The position numbers and the translations under genes are program-made. The notes under the pieces are model-generated. The model saw only the letters and a program-made list of their open reading frames with translations. It made no database searches and was not told the origin of the DNA. Shown in pieces: positions 1-7,443 of a stretch of 33,990 nucleotides of DNA. Location of the stretch: assembly GCA_947306175.1 (NCBI GenBank), contig CAMZFV010000033.1, positions 1 through 33,990 of the forward strand, in the 5' to 3' direction. The first letter of the stretch is position 1. Each line of letters starts with the position of its first letter. This DNA is from an uncultured Prevotellaceae bacterium. Lineage in GTDB: Bacteria > Bacteroidota > Bacteroidia > Bacteroidales > Muribaculaceae.

Positions 1-134
1 GCCCTCAGAGCCAGATCAGCATCTTTGAGCTCGTGCGCGACCCGTGGTTACCGCTGGTTTATATCGGCATAGGCTTGATGCTTGCGGGAGCCCTATGTAT
101 GTTTATCCTTACTCAACGACGACAAGCGCCATGA
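1..134 (+). CDS. ResB/CcsB-like cytochrome c biogenesis protein, C-terminal fragment
   Basis: This is the 3' end of a gene cut by the window edge. The frame opening at base 3 runs to a TGA at 132-134 and encodes about 43 residues: a short polar stretch (SQISIFELVRDP), one hydrophobic segment (LPLVYIGIGLMLAGALCMF) and a short basic tail (TQRRQAP). A C-terminal membrane helix with a basic tail, directly before a CcsA gene, is what is expected of ResB/CcsB, the partner of CcsA in system II cytochrome c maturation at the inner membrane. Its stop overlaps the ccsA start (ATGA at 131-134), indicating translational coupling. With so little sequence, the family call leans on the neighbour. Confidence 0.6.
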   Translation, partial: PQSQISIFELVRDPWLPLVYIGIGLMLAGALCMFILTQRRQAP

Positions 135-919
135 TCTGGGATTATTTCATCTATTTCGCCATTGTGGCCATCATACTGTGGGCTGTAGGTGCCCTGTTGG
201 CATGGAAAGAAAAAACGGTTGGCGTCTATGCCGCAACTTTGACGGGTTTGACCGTGTTTTTCACGTTCATCGTCATCATGTGGGTGACGCTCGAGCGTCC
301 GCCATTGCGCACAATGGGAGAGACACGCTTGTGGTACTCGTTCTTCCTGCCTTTGGCGGGCATACTGGTCTATAGCCGATGGAAATACAAGTGGATATTG
401 TCGTTCTCTACGATGCTGGCGGCCGTGTTCATCTGCATCAACATCTTCAAACCCGAGATTCATTCCAAGGCATTGATGCCTGCCCTGCAGAGCCCTTGGT
501 TCGCACCGCATGTCATCGTCTATATGTTCGCCTACGCCTTGTTGGGCGCAGCGACACTCATGGCGCTTTACCAACTGTTTTTCAAGAAGGGGCGTCCGTT
601 GGAGCGCAAGGAGATGGACATTACCGACAACCTGGTGAATGTCGGTCTTGCGTTCTTGACCTTTGGCATGCTTTTCGGCGCGTTGTGGGCTAAAGAAGCA
701 TGGGGCCACTATTGGTCATGGGATCCCAAGGAGACTTGGGCGGCCATTACCTGGCTTGCTTATTTGGGCTATATCCATTATCGCATCTATCGTCCCAAGT
801 CCATCAAGCCAGCCCTGTGGGTGCTGCTCATCGCTTTCATCCTGTTGCAGGTCTGCTGGTGGGGCATCAACTACCTGCCGTCAGCTCAAGGCTCCAGCGT
901 CCACACCTACACCACCTGA
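131..919 (+). CDS. ccsA: Cytochrome c biogenesis protein CcsA (heme handling, system II)
   Basis: An integral membrane protein of 262 aa with about seven or eight hydrophobic helices. It carries the tryptophan-rich WWD signature WGHYWSWDPKETWAAITWL near residues 193-211, which binds heme in CcsA/CcmC/CcmF proteins. In system II the ResB-CcsA pair moves heme across the membrane and joins it to apocytochrome CxxCH motifs. I chose ATG 131 (MIWDYFIYF) over an in-frame start at 44: it overlaps the preceding ResB stop by four bases, and the 44-130 stretch is already coding in the ResB frame. In Bacteroidetes this pair usually follows nrfHA (nitrite reductase), which would lie outside the window. 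The family call is firm; the target cytochrome is inference. Confidence 0.93.
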   Translation: MIWDYFIYFAIVAIILWAVGALLAWKEKTVGVYAATLTGLTVFFTFIVIMWVTLERPPLRTMGETRLWYSFFLPLAGILVYSRWKYKWILSFSTMLAAVFICINIFKPEIHSKALMPALQSPWFAPHVIVYMFAYALLGAATLMALYQLFFKKGRPLERKEMDITDNLVNVGLAFLTFGMLFGALWAKEAWGHYWSWDPKETWAAITWLAYLGYIHYRIYRPKSIKPALWVLLIAFILLQVCWWGINYLPSAQGSSVHTYTT

Positions 920-938
920 CATAGCAAATATCAATAGA

Positions 939-1448
939 ATGATGAGAAGAAAAGATAGACAACAGGATGCTGTTTTCGCGTTGGAGGTCTTTGATAAGGC
1001 TCCATTTGTGACGGTCAGCATGACCAGGAAAGACGGGACACCTTACGGTTTACCCTTGTCTTTGGCGCGAACCGATGACAAGACGTTCTATTTTCACTGT
1101 GCATTGGAGGGCGAAAAACTGGACTGCATCGCTCATAACCCGGTTGTGTTTCTTTCCGCAGTAACCCGTTGCACACCGACCTTCGCTCAAAAGGATGGAA
1201 GTTTTACCCTGCAATATAAATCGGCTACAGCCGTCGGCAAGGCTGAACTCGTGACTGACCGTGAAGAGAAGATATCTGCCCTAAGAGCCATCTGCCTGCG
1301 TTTTCTGCCGCATCACATGGATGCTTTTGATGATGCAATAGCTCGTAGCCTTGAACATACAGCCGTGGTTCGCATTACACTGACCGAACCACCCATCGGC
1401 AAGCGCAAGCTCTATGACCAACAAGGAAACGAACTATCTTCTATGTAA
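939..1448 (+). CDS. Pyridoxamine 5'-phosphate oxidase-family flavoprotein, NimA-like
   Basis: A 169-aa protein with the split-barrel PNPOx-like fold expected of the Nim family. It opens with MMRRKDRQ, the typical Nim start, and continues with APFVTVSMTRKDGTPYGLPL and YFHCALEGEKLDCIAHNP, the strand and loop segments that contact FMN in this family. NimA proteins are FMN-dependent reductases linked to 5-nitroimidazole resistance, but most housekeeping homologues have no demonstrated drug phenotype, so no resistance is claimed. Starts at 939 and 942 are both possible; the in-frame extension back to 663 lies inside ccsA and is rejected. It begins 19 bp after ccsA and may be co-transcribed. Confidence 0.85.
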   Translation: MMRRKDRQQDAVFALEVFDKAPFVTVSMTRKDGTPYGLPLSLARTDDKTFYFHCALEGEKLDCIAHNPVVFLSAVTRCTPTFAQKDGSFTLQYKSATAVGKAELVTDREEKISALRAICLRFLPHHMDAFDDAIARSLEHTAVVRITLTEPPIGKRKLYDQQGNELSSM

Positions 1449-1504
1449 GAGAATAATTCAGGTGCTTTTCATGGTTTTTATACATTTATAGCATAATCAA
1501 CACA

Positions 1505-1993
1505 ATGAACAAGTCACATATATTCGGCTATCTGCTTGGACTGCTCATCTTTGTGATAGGCATCCCGGCATTGATGTGGCTGGTATCAGGACGGCCTTGG
1601 CCATTCGTGCCTGACTCAGCGGTATTGTGCGTTGTCAGTGTGTTGCTCGCCGTCTGCGAATTGGCGCTCAGCATCTACAGCATTATCTATATGCGCATCG
1701 TCGGCAAGGGGAACCCGTTCGATGCCTACGGCCATGAGGTGGCTCCACGGACGAAACATCTGATGACTGGCGGCCCATACGGTCTGTGCCGCAATCCGAT
1801 GCTTGTCGGCATCTACATCTATGATGCAGGTGTTCTCGTCTGGCTGTGGTCAGTGTGGCCGCTGCTGATGGTCCTCGTGGAAGTCGTTCTGCTTACCCTT
1901 CAAGTCCGCAGTGAGGAAAAGCGGCTGGAAAAAGACTTCGGGCAGGAATACCTTGATTACAAGAAACGAGTCGGGAGATATTTCAGAATATAA
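1505..1993 (+). CDS. Isoprenylcysteine carboxyl methyltransferase/PEMT-like membrane methyltransferase
   Basis: A 162-aa membrane protein with four or five hydrophobic segments. Its C-terminal half has the signature of the ICMT/phospholipid methyltransferase superfamily: TGGPYGLCRNPMLVG (around residues 95-109), then a hydrophobic pair and RSEEKRLEKDFGQEYLDYKKRVGRYF near the end. The RNP and the E..L...FG..Y..Y residues form the SAM and substrate site in known family members. The substrate is not predictable; bacterial homologues methylate lipids or small molecules. The gene has its own ATG, 56 bp after the Nim-like gene. Confidence 0.87.
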   Translation: MNKSHIFGYLLGLLIFVIGIPALMWLVSGRPWPFVPDSAVLCVVSVLLAVCELALSIYSIIYMRIVGKGNPFDAYGHEVAPRTKHLMTGGPYGLCRNPMLVGIYIYDAGVLVWLWSVWPLLMVLVEVVLLTLQVRSEEKRLEKDFGQEYLDYKKRVGRYFRI

Positions 1994-1996
1994 AAC

Positions 1997-2045
1997 TGAA
2001 AGTGGTAGTTAATGTATAATTTATGTGCTCTTGCGACCACTTTCA
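1997..2045 (+). promoter_or_regulatory. Inverted repeat TGAAAGTGGT...ACCACTTTCA upstream of the lipoprotein gene
   Basis: A perfect 10-bp inverted repeat, with arms at 1997-2006 and 2036-2045, lies just after the methyltransferase stop and just upstream of the -7 box at 2059-2066. It could be an operator or a hairpin. Extended versions of the same sequence recur after the flavodoxin gene (3706-3733), so it may instead mark the edges of the two-gene cassette. Confidence 0.5.
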
Positions 2046-2058
2046 TGCTTTTTGTTTG

Positions 2059-2066
2059 TATATTTG
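2059..2066 (+). promoter_or_regulatory. Bacteroidetes -7 promoter box TATATTTG for the DUF362 lipoprotein gene
   Basis: TATATTTG matches the Bacteroidetes consensus TAnnTTTG and lies 48 bp before the ATG at 2114. The -33 element is weak; that zone overlaps the ACCACTTTCA arm, so a bound regulator could control it. Confidence 0.5.
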
Positions 2067-2113
2067 CACAAAAAGCGTAAAATAATGGACAGTAATCAAA
2101 ACGATAATTGACT

Positions 2114-3130
2114 ATGAAGAAAGTAACTTTTATGATGCTTGCGGCCGTGATAATGTTGGCCGGCTGTGAACAGAAACAAGACGCCTCCACCAATGGGCAG
2201 GAGGCTGCAACGGTCTATCTGACAACTGACATCAGCCCCGAAGCACTTGTCAAAATCTACAAGGCTCTGGGTGTAGAGGCCACGGGCCGCGTGGCAGTGA
2301 AGATTTCGACGGGCGAGGGCAGCAATCCCAACTACCTGAAGCCTGAACTGATTAAGGACCTGGTGCTTGAGGTGAACGGCACCATCGTGGAGTGCAACAC
2401 CGCATACGGTAGCGGTCCCGGCAACGAGAAAGACGAACGCAACACATCGGCCAACCACTGGAAGGTTATCAACGAGCATGGCTTCACCAAGTACTTCCCC
2501 GTGGACATTATGGACGAGTACGACGAGATGCGTATTCCCGTGAAGGACCAGTCGCACATCAAGTATGACATCGTGGGCGGCCACATGGCCAATTACGACT
2601 TCATGATTGCGCTCAACCATTTTAAGGGTCATCCCATGGGCGGCTATGGCGGAGCCTTGAAGAACCTGTCCATCGGATGTGCCAGCTCGAACGGCAAGGC
2701 CTACATCCACTCGGCAGGAAAGATGGAGAAACTCGACATGGCCAAGCTCTGGACGCCCGAGTTCATCGGCGATCAGGACGGTTTCCTCGAGAGCATGGCA
2801 GCTGCCGCTCAGGCTGTTGTGAACTACTTCAACAAGAAGCAGGGCATCATCTACATCAGCGTGATGAACAACATGTCGATTGACTGCGACTGTGTGGACC
2901 ATCCCGATCCCGTGAAACTTGAGGATTACGGCATCCTGGCCTCTACCGACCCCGTGGCACTCGACCAGGCCTGTATCGACATCATCAACCAACAGAAGGT
3001 GACCGCCAAGAACGACCCCACTGACCTGCTGGACCGCATCGACCAGCAGCATGGTACGCACACTATCGACCATGCCGAGAAAATCGGCCTTGGAACCAAG
3101 AAATACAAGCTGGTTGAGCTTGACAAATAA
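2114..3130 (+). CDS. DUF362 domain lipoprotein
   Basis: A 338-aa protein that begins MKKVTFMMLAAVIMLAGCEQ. This is a lipoprotein signal peptide with lipobox LAGC, so the mature protein should be anchored through Cys18. The rest resembles DUF362: VYLTTDISPEALVKIYKALG at the N-terminus, an IALNHFKGHPMGGYGGALKNLSIG segment mid-protein (given here by its key residues H, K and GGYGG), and SIDCDCVDHPDP with clustered cysteines near residues 255-265. DUF362 proteins are often tied to iron-sulfur or redox chemistry, but the biochemical role is unknown. ATG 2114 is preferred over TTG 2108. A flavodoxin-like gene follows 26 bp later, a common redox pairing. Confidence 0.83.
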   Translation: MKKVTFMMLAAVIMLAGCEQKQDASTNGQEAATVYLTTDISPEALVKIYKALGVEATGRVAVKISTGEGSNPNYLKPELIKDLVLEVNGTIVECNTAYGSGPGNEKDERNTSANHWKVINEHGFTKYFPVDIMDEYDEMRIPVKDQSHIKYDIVGGHMANYDFMIALNHFKGHPMGGYGGALKNLSIGCASSNGKAYIHSAGKMEKLDMAKLWTPEFIGDQDGFLESMAAAAQAVVNYFNKKQGIIYISVMNNMSIDCDCVDHPDPVKLEDYGILASTDPVALDQACIDIINQQKVTAKNDPTDLLDRIDQQHGTHTIDHAEKIGLGTKKYKLVELDK

Positions 3131-3156
3131 GAATAAAACAAACCAAAAATACGATT

Positions 3157-3672
3157 ATGAACATTCTGATATTACAAGGCTCACCGAGGGCCAACGGAAA
3201 CACAGCCTGGATGGCGGAAGAGTATAAGAAGGCTGCTGAGGCAGCAGGTCATGAGGTGACACTGGTCAATGTGGCACGCAAGAAGATAGCTGGCTGCCTG
3301 GCCTGCGAGTATTGCCACGGCAAGGGCAACGGGGCCTGCATCCAGCAGGACGACATGCAGGAGCTCTATCCGCTGATGGCCGAGGCTGAGGTGCTGGTGT
3401 TGGCCGCACCCATCTACTACTTCACGCTCTGCGCCCAAATTCAGGCGCCCATCCAACGTATGTACTGCGTGAACGCTCCCGCCAAGGTGAAGAAGATGGC
3501 ATTGCTGATGTCATCCTACTCGCCTGGCGTGTATGACGGCGCAAAAGCTGAGTACCGTGATATCTGCAACTACTGGAATGTAGAAGACTCGGGCATCGTC
3601 ACCGCTACCATCGACGAACAGAAAACCGACGCCACCAAGAAGAAAATCCAGGAACTGGTGAAGAACTTGTAA
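3157..3672 (+). CDS. Flavodoxin-like NAD(P)H-dependent FMN oxidoreductase / iron-sulfur flavoprotein-like
   Basis: A 171-aa cytoplasmic protein with a flavodoxin-like fold. The N-terminal MNILILQGSPRANGNTAWM is the FMN phosphate-binding loop (GSPRxNGNT). CLACEYCHGKGNGAC near residues 48-62 holds four cysteines of the kind seen in the iron-sulfur flavoprotein family, followed by DDMQELYPLMAEAEVLVLAAPIYY, the segment facing the isoalloxazine ring. It probably moves electrons between a nicotinamide or Fe-S donor and an acceptor. It sits directly after the DUF362 lipoprotein gene, probably in one transcript. Whether it binds an Fe-S cluster is not certain. Confidence 0.86.
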   Translation: MNILILQGSPRANGNTAWMAEEYKKAAEAAGHEVTLVNVARKKIAGCLACEYCHGKGNGACIQQDDMQELYPLMAEAEVLVLAAPIYYFTLCAQIQAPIQRMYCVNAPAKVKKMALLMSSYSPGVYDGAKAEYRDICNYWNVEDSGIVTATIDEQKTDATKKKIQELVKNL

Positions 3673-3705
3673 GGGTATTCTCTTTATGTGCCTTCGCGGC
3701 AGATG

Positions 3706-3733
3706 ATAAAACTGAAAGTGGTCGCTGCAAGAG
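3706..3733. repeat. Second copy of the ATAAAACTGAAAGTGGT element, downstream of the flavodoxin gene
   Basis: Bases 3706-3722 repeat 1990-2006 exactly (17 bp, direct). Bases 3713-3733 also match the reverse complement of 2028-2045 apart from a 3-base insertion. The two-gene cassette is therefore bracketed by related sequence. Confidence 0.55.
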
Positions 3734-3953
3734 ACTGTATGGAAAACCTCACGCTGTACTTCCGTGACGTTCAACGGCACCTCTTAAAGCAGAGTATCCA
3801 TTCAATATGCTGCGTTTAAAGCGGTGATTAATTATGCTGCGCTGGAACGACAATTAACTCTATCTTGTGCTGGCTAGATACACCTCTATAGTTTGCGGTT
3901 GCAAAAGTGGGCTGCCTCATAGCACAAAATCAATGCATTTTGACAAAGAAAAA

Positions 3954-3983
3954 CGGAAGCTGTTGAAGAATCAACAACCTCCG
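3954..3983 (+). terminator. Terminator-like hairpin
   Basis: CGGAAGCTGTTGA and TCAACAACCTCCG pair around an AGAA loop with two internal mismatches, followed by CTTTCTG. The trailing T-run is weak. It may end the DUF362/flavodoxin transcript. Confidence 0.45.
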
Positions 3984-4195
3984 CTTTCTGTGTCCAAGAT
4001 GAGGACATTAATATGATATCTATTGATTTCGGGATTTCGATAATGATATTAACTTATCTGAAAATCAATAAATTACAAATGTAGTGATATTGTAAAATAA
4101 CATTAAAATATCTTAAATATCAGCTATCGGTGCAATTTCGGTGCAGAAATGGATATGTTAAATTCAAGATTTGAACTATAATATTGAACTTATAC

Positions 4196-4219
4196 CCAGT
4201 TGTTTATAAAAACAACTGG
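4196..4219. repeat. Perfect inverted repeat upstream of the integrase promoter
   Basis: CCAGTTGTTT, ATAA, AAACAACTGG: a 10-bp stem around four bases, 22 bp before the -33 TTTG of the integrase promoter. It is a candidate operator or recombination-accessory site. Confidence 0.45.
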
Positions 4220-4241
4220 TAACAAGAAATAATGTTAAAAA

Positions 4242-4273
4242 TTTGCATTAACGTTAGAAATTGATTATCTTTG
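4242..4273 (+). promoter_or_regulatory. Promoter of the integrase gene
   Basis: TTTG at 4242-4245 and TATCTTTG at 4266-4273 are separated by 20 bp, matching the Bacteroidetes TTTG-N19/20-TAnnTTTG promoter. The ATG lies about 31 bp downstream. Confidence 0.7.
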
Positions 4274-4304
4274 TGGCTGAATAAACCAAAACACATTGAA
4301 AATC

Positions 4305-5693
4305 ATGGCAGTTATCTATCTTCGTCTATCAAAAAGACACAACGAACTTAATCGGAATGAGATCATCATGACCTTCAGGCAGGGCTCCACGATATATCAA
4401 CGGGCTGGAACGGGTATTTTCATTCTCGACAAGCCCAATTACTGGGACGGCGAGAAGATGGTATTGCGTGCCCGTTCGATGACCGAAGAGGTGAAGTACC
4501 ATCGCGAAATGAAGCATAAACTCGAAGACCTGTGCGCTGCTGTCAACCGTGCCTGGGAAGAAACTGACAGGAGCAGGATCAGCCCAACCTGGCTCAAGGA
4601 CGTGATAGCGCAATTCAATGCGCCGGCAGTGGAAGATGATGAACTCATTGGAGTGCCCGATCGAGAAACGGTGACATCCACCTTCCCTCAGTTTGTGGCA
4701 AGTCGCCGCGTGTCCATGTATCGCGAGAAACATTTCTGGACGATGTGGCGCATGTTGCGCAGGTATGAGCTGCTGCAGGGAACCGTCTTTGACTTCGAGA
4801 CTTTCTCGCACAAAGACCTGGAAGGCTTTAGGACTTTCCTTATCAACGAACATGAGTATTGGGTTCGTGATAGGGAAACCAAAAAGATGAAATGCACCAA
4901 TCGCAACTACCTCAGAGCGTTTGAACAAGTAAACGAAGAATGCCAGAAACTGGGTAGGAAGATTGAAAGCCGATGCCCAGAGCCCCGCAGCAAGAATACG
5001 TTGAATAACATTCTGCTGATTCTTAAGTCCTATTGGCTCTGGTGTATGAAGGAAGGTTATGCTGATCGCAACCCCTTCCACAAGTTCACGATTGACAACG
5101 CTGAATATGGCACCCCCTTCTATATTTCCCAAGAGGAACGTCTCCAGTTGGAGGCAGCTCCTCTTGAAGGGATGGTTGCCCTGCAGCGTGACATTTTTGT
5201 GTTCCAAAGCTACGTCGGTTGTCGTGTCGGTGATCTGTACAAGTTCACCTATGACAACATCGTGGATGGCTGCCTCAAATACACTCCGCGCAAGACCCAA
5301 GACAACAACCCGGTTCTTGTTGAGGTGCCGCTCGTGTCTAAGGCGCAGAAACTCATCGAGAAGTACTATGACCCGCAACGAGGCACCTTGTTCCCGTTCA
5401 TCAGCCAGCAGAAGTACAACGTGTACATCAAGAAAGCGTTTCAAGAGGCAGGCTTGAATCGCAAGGTTGCAGTGCTGAATCCACAAACCCGCCAGTATGA
5501 GATGAAACCTCTATACGAAGTCGCCACAAGCCACATGGCCAGAAGAACCTTCACCGGCATAGCTTACGGCCTCGTCCAGGATCCCAACATCATCGCATCG
5601 ATGACAGGCCATGTCGAGGGAAGCAAGGCCTTCAACCGCTACCGCAAGATTGACATGAGCGTCAAGAAGTCCCTGATGGACCAGCTGGAATGA
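4305..5693 (+). CDS. Tyrosine recombinase / phage-type integrase
   Basis: A 462-aa site-specific recombinase. The N-terminal 75 residues resemble the arm-binding domain of Bacteroidetes integrases, residues ~110-240 the SAM-like core-binding domain, and ~270-462 the catalytic domain. Catalytic residues can be read off: Arg307 in GCRVGDL, His410 and Arg413 in HMARR, His436 in TGHVEG, and the nucleophile Tyr446 in FNRYRK, so the enzyme should be active. ATG 4305 (MAVIYLRLSK) is preferred over the upstream in-frame TTG 4296. Five regularly spaced sites follow at once (5702-5837), as expected of integrase arm-type sites, and one of them resembles sequence in the 177-bp repeats at 17.5 and 33.7 kb. 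It probably integrates and excises the island. Confidence 0.93.
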   Translation: MAVIYLRLSKRHNELNRNEIIMTFRQGSTIYQRAGTGIFILDKPNYWDGEKMVLRARSMTEEVKYHREMKHKLEDLCAAVNRAWEETDRSRISPTWLKDVIAQFNAPAVEDDELIGVPDRETVTSTFPQFVASRRVSMYREKHFWTMWRMLRRYELLQGTVFDFETFSHKDLEGFRTFLINEHEYWVRDRETKKMKCTNRNYLRAFEQVNEECQKLGRKIESRCPEPRSKNTLNNILLILKSYWLWCMKEGYADRNPFHKFTIDNAEYGTPFYISQEERLQLEAAPLEGMVALQRDIFVFQSYVGCRVGDLYKFTYDNIVDGCLKYTPRKTQDNNPVLVEVPLVSKAQKLIEKYYDPQRGTLFPFISQQKYNVYIKKAFQEAGLNRKVAVLNPQTRQYEMKPLYEVATSHMARRTFTGIAYGLVQDPNIIASMTGHVEGSKAFNRYRKIDMSVKKSLMDQLE

Positions 5694-5701
5694 TAACAGC
5701 T

Positions 5702-5837
5702 CTGTAAACCGAAACAGGGAAACCTCGAGAGCTGTAAACCCATTCAGTGATAAAACCGCCAAACTGTCAACCAAGTTTAGGCGAACCATAAAATTAGTGT
5801 AAACCAACTTAGTTAATCGCTCTCAAATCTGTTAACC
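5702..5837. repeat. Five helically phased CTGTAAACC-like repeats (probable integrase arm or accessory sites)
   Basis: CTGTAAACC at 5702-5710 and 5732-5740, CTGTCAACC at 5764-5772, GTGTAAACC (one mismatch) at 5797-5805, and CTGTTAACC at 5829-5837. Steps are 30, 32, 33 and 32 bp, close to three helical turns, so all copies face the same side of the DNA. The array begins 9 bp after the integrase stop and ends 32 bp before the 3' end of the convergent DUF6339-like gene. Copy two continues as CCATTCAGTGA, like the 177-bp repeats further right. Confidence 0.72.
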
Positions 5838-5868
5838 TTTTCTAGAGAAAGACAGAGTTTTGGCCAGC

Positions 5869-6585
5869 TCATTTTTTGATTGTTGGCATAAAACTTTCCA
5901 TTTCAGAGTAAAAGAAATTTCGTTCCATTGCACAGGTCTCTCTTACGGCTCCTAAAAGATTGAAATGTTTTGCAATTTCTTGACCTTTTTCTTCCATCTG
6001 AGTCATATCCTCTGGATGGTCTGCTAAATACTCTAAGACACCCATAGCGCAAGGTTTGTAACGAAAGGCAACTGATGTTCCAAAAACTCTAGTCCTAAAA
6101 GTTTGATTTGAAAATAAAACTCTAGTCAATCTAAATTTGTCGGACTTGTTCAAATTTATATCATCAGTCGAAAGATAAACGGACCACCAAAGATTCGATA
6201 AAGCCTGATCCATTAGTCCACCAAAATAATAATAAAGGATGAATTTCTTCAAGTCCATTTTTTGGTTCCATTTCCAACGATTCTGTACATAAGGGAACAA
6301 ATCTGTTAATGACAAGGTAACCCAAAAGGTCAAATCAGATGCTTGTATACGGTTCAAATAACTATAGGCTCTATATAGAGCAACAGCAGACTGAAAATCT
6401 TCTTTTTTATCTGAATTCATCGCCAAAGCAAGATGTTCTGGCTCTTGAATACTTGGTGTGGTATATAATTCATCTTCATCATATGGGAACGAATCAGCAA
6501 GAAAACGTTCCAATTGGATTCCCTCTTTAACTTCTTGCTTTAATTTCTCCACATAGGATGGATTAAAATATTTTTGATTTGCCAT
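5869..6585 (-). CDS. DUF6339-like protein (last gene of the GHKL operon)
   Basis: A 238-aa soluble protein without catalytic motifs that I can name. It reads as largely helical, with QSAVALYRAYSYLNRIQASD near residues 62-81, then DLTFWVTLSLTDLFPYVQNRW, an aromatic YYYFGG/LWWSVYL stretch, and KFRLTRVLFSNQTFRTRVFG. This pattern matches my memory of DUF6339, known from defence-type neighbourhoods but without a demonstrated activity. ATG 6585 starts 2 bp after the stop of the upstream gene, so it is the fourth gene of a tightly packed leftward operon. It converges on the integrase array. The family name comes from recall and is moderately sure; the function is unknown. Confidence 0.75.
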   Translation of the reverse strand: MANQKYFNPSYVEKLKQEVKEGIQLERFLADSFPYDEDELYTTPSIQEPEHLALAMNSDKKEDFQSAVALYRAYSYLNRIQASDLTFWVTLSLTDLFPYVQNRWKWNQKMDLKKFILYYYFGGLMDQALSNLWWSVYLSTDDINLNKSDKFRLTRVLFSNQTFRTRVFGTSVAFRYKPCAMGVLEYLADHPEDMTQMEEKGQEIAKHFNLLGAVRETCAMERNFFYSEMESFMPTIKK

Positions 6586-6587
6586 AA

Positions 6588-7442
6588 TCAATTATTGTTT
6601 TCACTAAATGTATTAACCAACTCTTTAAAAGGATTGCCCAAAATTTTTTGAGCCATAATAAAGGCATCTTCTGCAAAAGGGAAAGTGCTACCGTCATCAA
6701 GGTTTAATCTATATTCCTTTAATGTCTCATCTTTCATAATCTTATTGTATAATGCGCGCATCCAACGAGGTTGAATCTCTTTCTGCTCATATTTCTGAAG
6801 CGCATATGCTAATCCACTAAGGGCAATTGAAGATATTAATGCTTGAGAATTCGCATTTCCATAGTGAGAGATTTGCGTATACATTTCTTGGGGCACATAG
6901 ACTATTACCTTTGTGTTCTCAAGAGAATAATGAGTAAACTGCTCCTCTTCATTAACACTTGGCTTGATTGTCAAAAAGTCTCCTACAGCCCTTAAGCGTG
7001 TATATACTATATCGATGTCATCAGAAAACTTTCCAAGGATACCTAGTATTTCTCCTTTTTCAATTTCAGTCGGTGCTTCATCTTTATAGTCTGGATGAGC
7101 AGAACTATTCTTATACGCTTCTATTCGACCCTTTGCAACGATATAAGTTTCAAATTCAACTCGTCCAGAGATGGATGTTTTTAATAGTTTAATCTTGAAT
7201 TCCGCCTTTTTGAAATTTTCAGGACGGAAACTTTGCCGGAACATAGTTGATACACATTTCACTTCACATATGAACTCTGCTAAATTCTGTTCTATCAAAT
7301 TCTGAATATCAGCATTATTCCAATCGTAAGCAAAGGAATAAATATAATCGTCGTCGTCCTGACTGCGACGCGGTACCTCCTTCAAATTTGGCAGAGGAAG
7401 AATGTCGTCATTATGGCCCAGTACAGGATAGGGGAAAGACAT
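6588..7442 (-). CDS. Uncharacterised protein of the GHKL operon
   Basis: A 284-aa soluble protein that I do not recognise by family. It begins MSFPYPVLGHNDDI. The middle has alternating hydrophobic strands (EFICEVKCVSTMFRQSF, FKIKLLKTSISGRVEFET, KVIVYVPQEMYTQIS), suggesting a beta-rich or barrel domain; the C-terminal third (from about residue 205) is helical, with a lone RWMRALYNKI segment. There are no membrane segments and no P-loop. Start sites at 7463 and 7457 also exist, but ATG 7442 lies 1 bp past the GHKL stop, matching the 1-2 bp spacing of every other junction in the operon, and places the YPVL motif at the N-terminus. Position suggests a subunit working with the GHKL ATPase, perhaps in substrate recognition; this is inference. 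Confidence 0.78.
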   Translation of the reverse strand: MSFPYPVLGHNDDILPLPNLKEVPRRSQDDDDYIYSFAYDWNNADIQNLIEQNLAEFICEVKCVSTMFRQSFRPENFKKAEFKIKLLKTSISGRVEFETYIVAKGRIEAYKNSSAHPDYKDEAPTEIEKGEILGILGKFSDDIDIVYTRLRAVGDFLTIKPSVNEEEQFTHYSLENTKVIVYVPQEMYTQISHYGNANSQALISSIALSGLAYALQKYEQKEIQPRWMRALYNKIMKDETLKEYRLNLDDGSTFPFAEDAFIMAQKILGNPFKELVNTFSENNN

Positions 7443-7443
7443 T

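Larger units (their letters stand above)
3673..4241. other. Non-coding region at the left edge of the island
   Basis: No convincing gene. It holds the repeat copy at 3706-3733, a terminator-like hairpin at 3954-3983, two CGGTGCA copies 11 bp apart (4128-4134 and 4139-4145), and a perfect inverted repeat CCAGTTGTTT/AAACAACTGG at 4196-4219. Composition becomes clearly AT-rich from about 3.98 kb. I take this as the transition from chromosome to mobile element; the exact attachment core cannot be fixed from one junction. Confidence 0.5.

Noticed and set aside
44..130. Upstream extension of CcsA
   Set aside because: This stretch is the C-terminus of ResB in another frame; ATG 131 gives the classical four-base overlap.
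663..938. N-terminal extension of the Nim-like protein
   Set aside because: It lies inside the ccsA coding region; MMRRKD at 939 is the typical family start.
2096..3073. A 325-codon open frame on the minus strand opposite the DUF362 lipoprotein gene
   Set aside because: Low-complexity Val/His/Leu-rich translation with no family features; it mirrors a well-supported coding frame on the other strand.
3673..4300. tRNA gene as integration target
   Set aside because: No cloverleaf or TTCGAATC-like T-arm seen; the attachment target remains unknown.
4329..5486. A 385-codon open frame antisense to the integrase gene
   Set aside because: The + strand protein has all tyrosine-recombinase catalytic residues; the antisense frame is a by-product of its codon use.
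5702..5837. CRISPR array
   Set aside because: Only a 9-bp core is conserved, copies vary, spacers are of 21-24 bp and no cas genes are present.
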